The position numbers and the translations under genes are program-made. Source: Natranaerobius thermophilus JW/NM-WN-LF (GTDB lineage Bacteria > Bacillota > Natranaerobiia > Natranaerobiales > Natranaerobiaceae). From it: a DNA stretch of 64,000 nt. Positions 60,292 to 64,000 of this stretch are shown here, piece by piece (the first letter of the stretch is position 1; each line of letters begins with the position of its first letter). The stretch is from positions 1,697,695 through 1,761,694 of the forward strand of contig NC_010718.1 in NCBI RefSeq assembly GCF_000020005.1, written 5' to 3'. The notes beneath the pieces were generated by a model, which was not told where the DNA came from, ran no database searches, and saw only the letters and a program-made list of their open reading frames with translations.

Positions 60292-62058
60292 TTATTGATT
60301 GATTTGATATTTTTCTAATTTATAATACAAAGTTCTCAAACCTATCCCCAATTGTTTGGCAGCTTGTTCTCTATTGCCATTATAGTCTTCTAATGTTTGT
60401 TTAATTACCTGCTTTTCCGTTTCTGTTAGGATGTCTTTTAAACTCATCTGATTATCATTACTTAAAAGTTCCATTCCTGGAGCAATTAATGGGGCCTGAT
60501 TTTTTTCCGCAAGAGTGTGAATTGGAGGTAAGTGTTTGGGTTTGATTTCAAACTCTTTCATATTCATATTAATCATTGCTCTACCAATAAAATTTTCTAG
60601 TTCCCGAACATTTCCTGGCCAGTGATAACTTTCTAAAATTTTCAAAGCTTCGTTAGAAACTTCTTTAACATTTCTGCCATATTCTTGATTAAATTTTTTA
60701 ATTAAATGTTGGGCCAATAATGGAATGTCTTCAGTGCGTTCCTGTAATGGGGGGATTCGGATTGGTATAACATTTAATCTATAGTACAAATCTCTTCTAA
60801 AATCCCCTTCATTTACAGCCTTTTCTAATTCTCTGTTAGTAGCAGCAATTACTCGACAGTTTATAGAAATCGGTCTTTCTCCACCAACTCTCACAATTTC
60901 CCATTCTTGCAAAACTCTTAATAATTTAGTTTGTAAATTTAAAGTCATTTCTCCAATCTCGTCAAGAAAAATTGTCCCATTTTTGGCTTGTTCAAAAACT
61001 CCTTTTTTACCACCTTTCTTAGCTCCAGTAAAGGCACCTTCCTCATACCCAAATAATTCACTTTCTAGTAAACTTTCAGGAAGTGACGCACAATTAACTC
61101 TGACAAAGGGATTATATTTCCTTTCACTAGTATTATGAATGGCATGAGCAAAGAGCTCTTTTCCCGTTCCACTTTCACCTCTTAATAAAACAGTAGCAGG
61201 AGTAGTGGCTGCAGTTTTAGCCAGTTGAATAGCAGTCTCAATATCTTCTGATAGACCAATTATATCTTCGAAGGTATATTTAGCCTCTAATTTTCTAATT
61301 ATACTCTTGGCTTCATTAAGTTCTTCAGTTAACTGTTTTATTTTAGAAACATCGTGTATTACACCTACACTTCCTTTCAATTTTCCATCAACTACGATAG
61401 GGGCTACATCGACAATTACATCTTTTTTATTTGGCCCAACTTTCATAGGTACGTTTTTAACTGAATCCATAGTCTGCAATACTTTATAGTGCATACTCTC
61501 GCCTTCTGCTATGTCTACTGTTGCAGGCCTACCAATTACATCTTCTTCAGTTAATCCAGTTAATTCCGTATAAGCTGGATTAATTAAAATTCCTAATCCG
61601 TCTTCATCGACAACTGAAATAGCATCCTGAGTCGAATTAATAATCGCCTTTAACATGCTTTCAATCTCTTTGAGATCAGTTACTTCTTCGGCTAGGGAAA
61701 TCACTTCAGTAATATCTCTAAAAACAGCTACAGCTCCCATTATATTGTCGTGGTCGTCAAAAACTGGCACTCTATTTGTTATTATTGTAGTTTTTTGATC
61801 AAGTTCCTGTCGACGATTATATTCCGGGACGCCAGTTTGTAAGATTATAGGGAGCCTGGTATTTGGAATTACTTTTTCGGCATATTTACCGAGTACATCT
61901 ACTTTTTTTATATTTGTGATCCTCTCGGCTGCATTATTAAATAAAGTTACAATACCTTGATCATCAACGGCAAGCATGCCATCATGAGTTGAATTTAATA
62001 TCTGTTTGATTTCACTTTCATTGACATGAAAGCTGTTACTTAATTTATTATCCACCAT
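60292..62058 (-). CDS. bkdR: Sigma-54-dependent activator with two PAS domains (BkdR type)
   Basis: Activates the ptb-bcd-buk-oxidoreductase operon. Two PAS domains occupy about 12-125 and 135-245, followed by a short coiled stretch, the AAA+ domain (about 265-500) with Walker A GESGTGKE, the sigma-54 contact GAFTGA, and Walker B FLDEIGEM. The Fis-type helix-turn-helix (about 548-585) ends the protein with [20 protein letters not shown]. Length is 588. GGAGGG precedes the ATG. PAS domains instead of the usual ligand modules may sense metabolites or redox state. Confidence 0.94.
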   Translation of the reverse strand: MVDNKLSNSFHVNESEIKQILNSTHDGMLAVDDQGIVTLFNNAAERITNIKKVDVLGKYAEKVIPNTRLPIILQTGVPEYNRRQELDQKTTIITNRVPVFDDHDNIMGAVAVFRDITEVISLAEEVTDLKEIESMLKAIINSTQDAISVVDEDGLGILINPAYTELTGLTEEDVIGRPATVDIAEGESMHYKVLQTMDSVKNVPMKVGPNKKDVIVDVAPIVVDGKLKGSVGVIHDVSKIKQLTEELNEAKSIIRKLEAKYTFEDIIGLSEDIETAIQLAKTAATTPATVLLRGESGTGKELFAHAIHNTSERKYNPFVRVNCASLPESLLESELFGYEEGAFTGAKKGGKKGVFEQAKNGTIFLDEIGEMTLNLQTKLLRVLQEWEIVRVGGERPISINCRVIAATNRELEKAVNEGDFRRDLYYRLNVIPIRIPPLQERTEDIPLLAQHLIKKFNQEYGRNVKEVSNEALKILESYHWPGNVRELENFIGRAMINMNMKEFEIKPKHLPPIHTLAEKNQAPLIAPGMELLSNDNQMSLKDILTETEKQVIKQTLEDYNGNREQAAKQLGIGLRTLYYKLEKYQINQ

Positions 62059-62088
62059 TATTTTCTCCCTCCGGTTCTCAACACCAGA

Positions 62089-62916
62089 TCATTTTCTACC
62101 TAACTCGTCAATAAAACTTAGGACAATAGATTTTTTTATTATTGTACTTAAGGAATAAAACTCTGTCAAAATATGTATTGTTAATAAAAAACCAAAATAA
62201 ATTAATTTTTCTTCTAATGTAAATGATAAAACAGCTATCCCTCCTAAATATCCTCCTATAGGATTGGCTCCTGTATCACCCATCATGTAATGTTCTTGTA
62301 TATCCCCCATGGCATAAGCAGTTAACATGGCCATCAGAGGTATTAGCAGTTCAAAATTATTATCTAAAATAACAATAAAGATAATCCCCCATATTAGTGA
62401 CCATTTGGCTGCCCTACCTGGCTTCACATCTAATAAATTAACTAAATTTGCTGATAAAGAAATTATCATCACATCTATTAACAATATAGGTCCATAAAAT
62501 TCTCCTGCTGCAATTAAAGAAAATAATAACCCAATTTTTACTCCAAACAATGCCTTTAAAAAACCAGCTGATACAGAACCCTTTTTTAAGAAAAGGTAAA
62601 TATGTCCTATTAATCCTTTTTCTTGGTCAAGGCTAAAATCATCAATTAACCCCATCACTGCAAGGGAAAATAACAGAAAAACCATTAATAATATATGTAG
62701 TGGATCTAAACCCATAATAAACAAAATAACAGCTATCGGTACTATTATTATTGGGAAAACAATTCCCATTTTCCCCGGTATACACTTACCCCTGAAATTT
62801 TTTGTAACTAAATTGGCATTGATTAATATATCTTTAAAGACAATTAAACTAACTCTTGTTACTAACAATACTGTTAAAAATAGTCCTAGTAACTTCCAGT
62901 AAAATGGGGTCCACAT
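62089..62916 (-). CDS. MraY-like membrane glycosyl/phosphoglycosyl transferase
   Basis: An integral membrane protein with about nine hydrophobic segments, related to the MraY/WecA phosphoglycosyl transferases. It has LIDDF (Asp pair) near 88, ANLVNLLDVKPGRAAK near 150-165, the family's Asn-Asp motif, and MGDTGANPIGG near 215. I choose the ATG at 62916 after GGAGAG, giving 275 residues; these proteins usually have 300-330 residues, and the N-terminus is shorter. It overlaps no neighbour but follows a GT2 gene by 28 bases. It may transfer a sugar phosphate to a polyprenol carrier in cell surface polymer synthesis. Confidence 0.75.
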   Translation of the reverse strand: MWTPFYWKLLGLFLTVLLVTRVSLIVFKDILINANLVTKNFRGKCIPGKMGIVFPIIIVPIAVILFIMGLDPLHILLMVFLLFSLAVMGLIDDFSLDQEKGLIGHIYLFLKKGSVSAGFLKALFGVKIGLLFSLIAAGEFYGPILLIDVMIISLSANLVNLLDVKPGRAAKWSLIWGIIFIVILDNNFELLIPLMAMLTAYAMGDIQEHYMMGDTGANPIGGYLGGIAVLSFTLEEKLIYFGFLLTIHILTEFYSLSTIIKKSIVLSFIDELGRK

Positions 62917-62944
62917 ACACAACTCTCCAAGTTCAATTATCTGT

Positions 62945-63640
62945 TTAGTACATTTGAACAAATTTTTTACGTAATAATGTTATCAAAATTTGTATAAACT
63001 GTTTCCCACGATGAAGGAACCCTTGTAAATCTTTACCAGTCTTTCTGTGAGACATATTTTCTTCAACTTCAATCACTTTTGCTTCTCGTTTTAAAGCCTC
63101 AACTGTCATTCCCAGTTCTACTCCATATCCACTGTCAATTTCTAACTCTAAAAGCTGTTTAGCCAGTTCTCTGTTTATAACTCTTTGTCCTGACAGAGAA
63201 GCTTCGGTTACTTTCCCTGTCAATAAATAAGTCCCAGTTTTAGCCAACTTTTTTACTAATCCAAATCCACCGTATTTATAATTGCCTTCTTTAGGAAACT
63301 TAACTATTGCCATATCAGCCTCACCGCACACTACTGGAGTAATCAAACTCTTGATTTTTTTAGCGGTTTGACCGAGATCAGCATCAACAAAGGCTACCAC
63401 CTGACTATCACTAGACTCAACCCCTGTATATAGGGCTTTACCTTTTCCATAATTTTTATCTAGTTTAACACAACTTACCCCTTGAGCCTTAGCTAATTCA
63501 AAAGTTTCATCTTTTGAGCCATCATCTACAACAATAATTTCATTAACTTCATTTAAATCTTGCAAACCTCTGATAGTATCTACGATATTATTCCCTTCAT
63601 TACAGGCTGGAATAATAGCAGAAACCTTAGGATAAGTCAT
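62945..63640 (-). CDS. Family 2 glycosyltransferase
   Basis: A GT-A fold transferase. It opens SAIIPACNEGNNI, has the nucleotide-binding IIVVDDGSKDET near 37-48 and the metal-binding DADLGQT near 90. A C-terminal basic/hydrophobic stretch (residues about 210-231) may touch the membrane. Length is 231, fitting small polyprenyl-phosphate or undecaprenyl-linked glycosyltransferases. The ATG has AGGAGCG before it. It precedes the MraY-like gene; the two form a surface polysaccharide pair that is often near a MctB-like gene in Clostridia. Confidence 0.85.
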   Translation of the reverse strand: MTYPKVSAIIPACNEGNNIVDTIRGLQDLNEVNEIIVVDDGSKDETFELAKAQGVSCVKLDKNYGKGKALYTGVESSDSQVVAFVDADLGQTAKKIKSLITPVVCGEADMAIVKFPKEGNYKYGGFGLVKKLAKTGTYLLTGKVTEASLSGQRVINRELAKQLLELEIDSGYGVELGMTVEALKREAKVIEVEENMSHRKTGKDLQGFLHRGKQFIQILITLLRKKFVQMY

Positions 63641-63651
63641 AATTTACGCTC

Positions 63652-64000
63652 CTAATTGAAAGTTTCAGGTTCAGGACCTAGGATAATAACAATTTCAGTA
63701 GATTCTAGATAATCAACTACCCTGTCATTTTCATTTAAAGACTTTAATTCTGTTTGATCTAAGTATCTATAATCTTTAAGACCAAAGGTTTCTAATTGAT
63801 GTTCTAAAGATAACGGCCTTTCATTAACCATTACAAACAGTTCATTATTCTCCGAAACAACATCATTGTAAGTGTCTTTGATATCGTTTCGAGCTTGTTG
63901 AAGTTCTTCTAATTCATTGCTTAATTCTTGTTTTTCTTCGATCAAACGTTCGTTTTCTTCTGCGAGTTCATCAAAATGTTTTTCTAAACGATAGATAATT
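63652..64000 (-). CDS. Coiled-coil protein, N-terminus outside the window
   Basis: The reading frame is open to the right edge, so this is only the C-terminal 115 or so residues. The visible part begins IIYRLEKHFDELAEENERL and continues as a heptad coiled coil for about 55 residues, then has a short folded end with YLDQTELKSL and IVIILGPEP. An internal TTG at 63945 is not a convincing start. Context (next to GT2 and MraY-like genes) and the coil make the MctB/copper-transporter-like family of spore formers one possibility, weakly supported. Membrane parts, if any, lie outside. Confidence 0.5.
   Translation of the reverse strand, partial: IIYRLEKHFDELAEENERLIEEKQELSNELEELQQARNDIKDTYNDVVSENNELFVMVNERPLSLEHQLETFGLKDYRYLDQTELKSLNENDRVVDYLESTEIVIILGPEPETFN

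Noticed and set aside
63652..63945. A complete small gene of 97 codons starting at a TTG
   Set aside because: The frame continues without a stop to the window end, so the TTG is internal and the gene is truncated by the window edge.
1..64000. CRISPR arrays, tRNA or rRNA genes and riboswitches
   Set aside because: I looked through the gaps for regularly spaced repeats, clover-leaf arms and known switch motifs and saw none. A covariance search could still find a short structured RNA.

Overview
The window looks like a chromosomal segment of a low-GC, anaerobic, endospore-forming Firmicute adapted to salt. Sporulation genes are present in number (spoIVA, spoIIP, spmAB, gerW, spoVAC/AD/AE, the dacF-spoIIA-sigF set, spoIIM). 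Anaerobic metabolism is indicated by a ferredoxin-dependent 2-oxoacid oxidoreductase and by proteins related to 2-hydroxyacyl-CoA dehydratase activators. Salt adaptation is indicated by a glycine-betaine ABC transporter whose mature binding protein has about 80 Asp/Glu but only three Lys/Arg. A Natranaerobius-like haloalkaliphilic member of the Clostridia is my best guess from memory; it was not checked. Nearly all genes lie on the minus strand; only a subtilase and a LysM gene (8992-10999) are on the plus strand. TTG starts preceded by a strong ribosome binding site are very common.

Layout. 1-744: the 5' part of a group II intron (class C type) on the minus strand, inserted just behind a transcription terminator. 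798-5417: a small membrane protein, the opuAA-AB-AC osmoprotectant operon and a secreted CAP-domain protein. 5599-10999: spore envelope neighbourhood with an unrecognised propeller/coiled-coil protein, spoIVA, a subtilase and a LysM protein. 11066-25750: a long minus-strand array resembling the Bacillus subtilis cmk-der-gpsA region: gpsA, plsY, der, a radical-SAM DUF512 protein, DUF3189, a YIEGIA pair, spoIIP, DUF1614, fni, an ispH/S1 fusion, plsC, cmk, aroH, an unknown protein and an rluB-type synthase.

25802-41295: a transporter, ridA, spmAB-dacB, gerW and its partner, scpAB, a site-2 protease, a DHH-CBS-CCA tRNA nucleotidyltransferase fusion, two activase-related proteins, spoVACDE, a dodecin and sigF. 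41301-53476: spoIIAB, spoIIAA, dacF, nucleoside catabolism genes (pdp, pupG, deoB), xerD, a MITE-like element, a DUF4227 membrane protein, ald, spoIIM, an EndoQ-family gene, nudF and DUF3866. The order matches the B. subtilis nudF...spoIIM-(fur)-yqzK-ripX-drm-pupG-dacF-spoIIA region, with ald where fur would be.

53564-62058: a branched-chain amino acid catabolism cluster. A sigma-54 activator (bkdR type) precedes ptb, bcd, buk, a P-loop protein and a four-subunit 2-oxoacid:ferredoxin oxidoreductase. A clear -24/-12 promoter and a palindromic candidate activator site lie between bkdR and ptb. 62089-64000: a MraY-like transferase, a family 2 glycosyltransferase and the C-terminal part of a coiled-coil protein that runs off the right edge.

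No tRNA, rRNA, riboswitch or CRISPR array was recognised. I did not find a clearly new multi-gene system. The least explained items are the protein next to spoIVA, the P-loop protein in the oxidoreductase operon, the MITE-like element and the hairpin over the spoIIM ribosome binding site.
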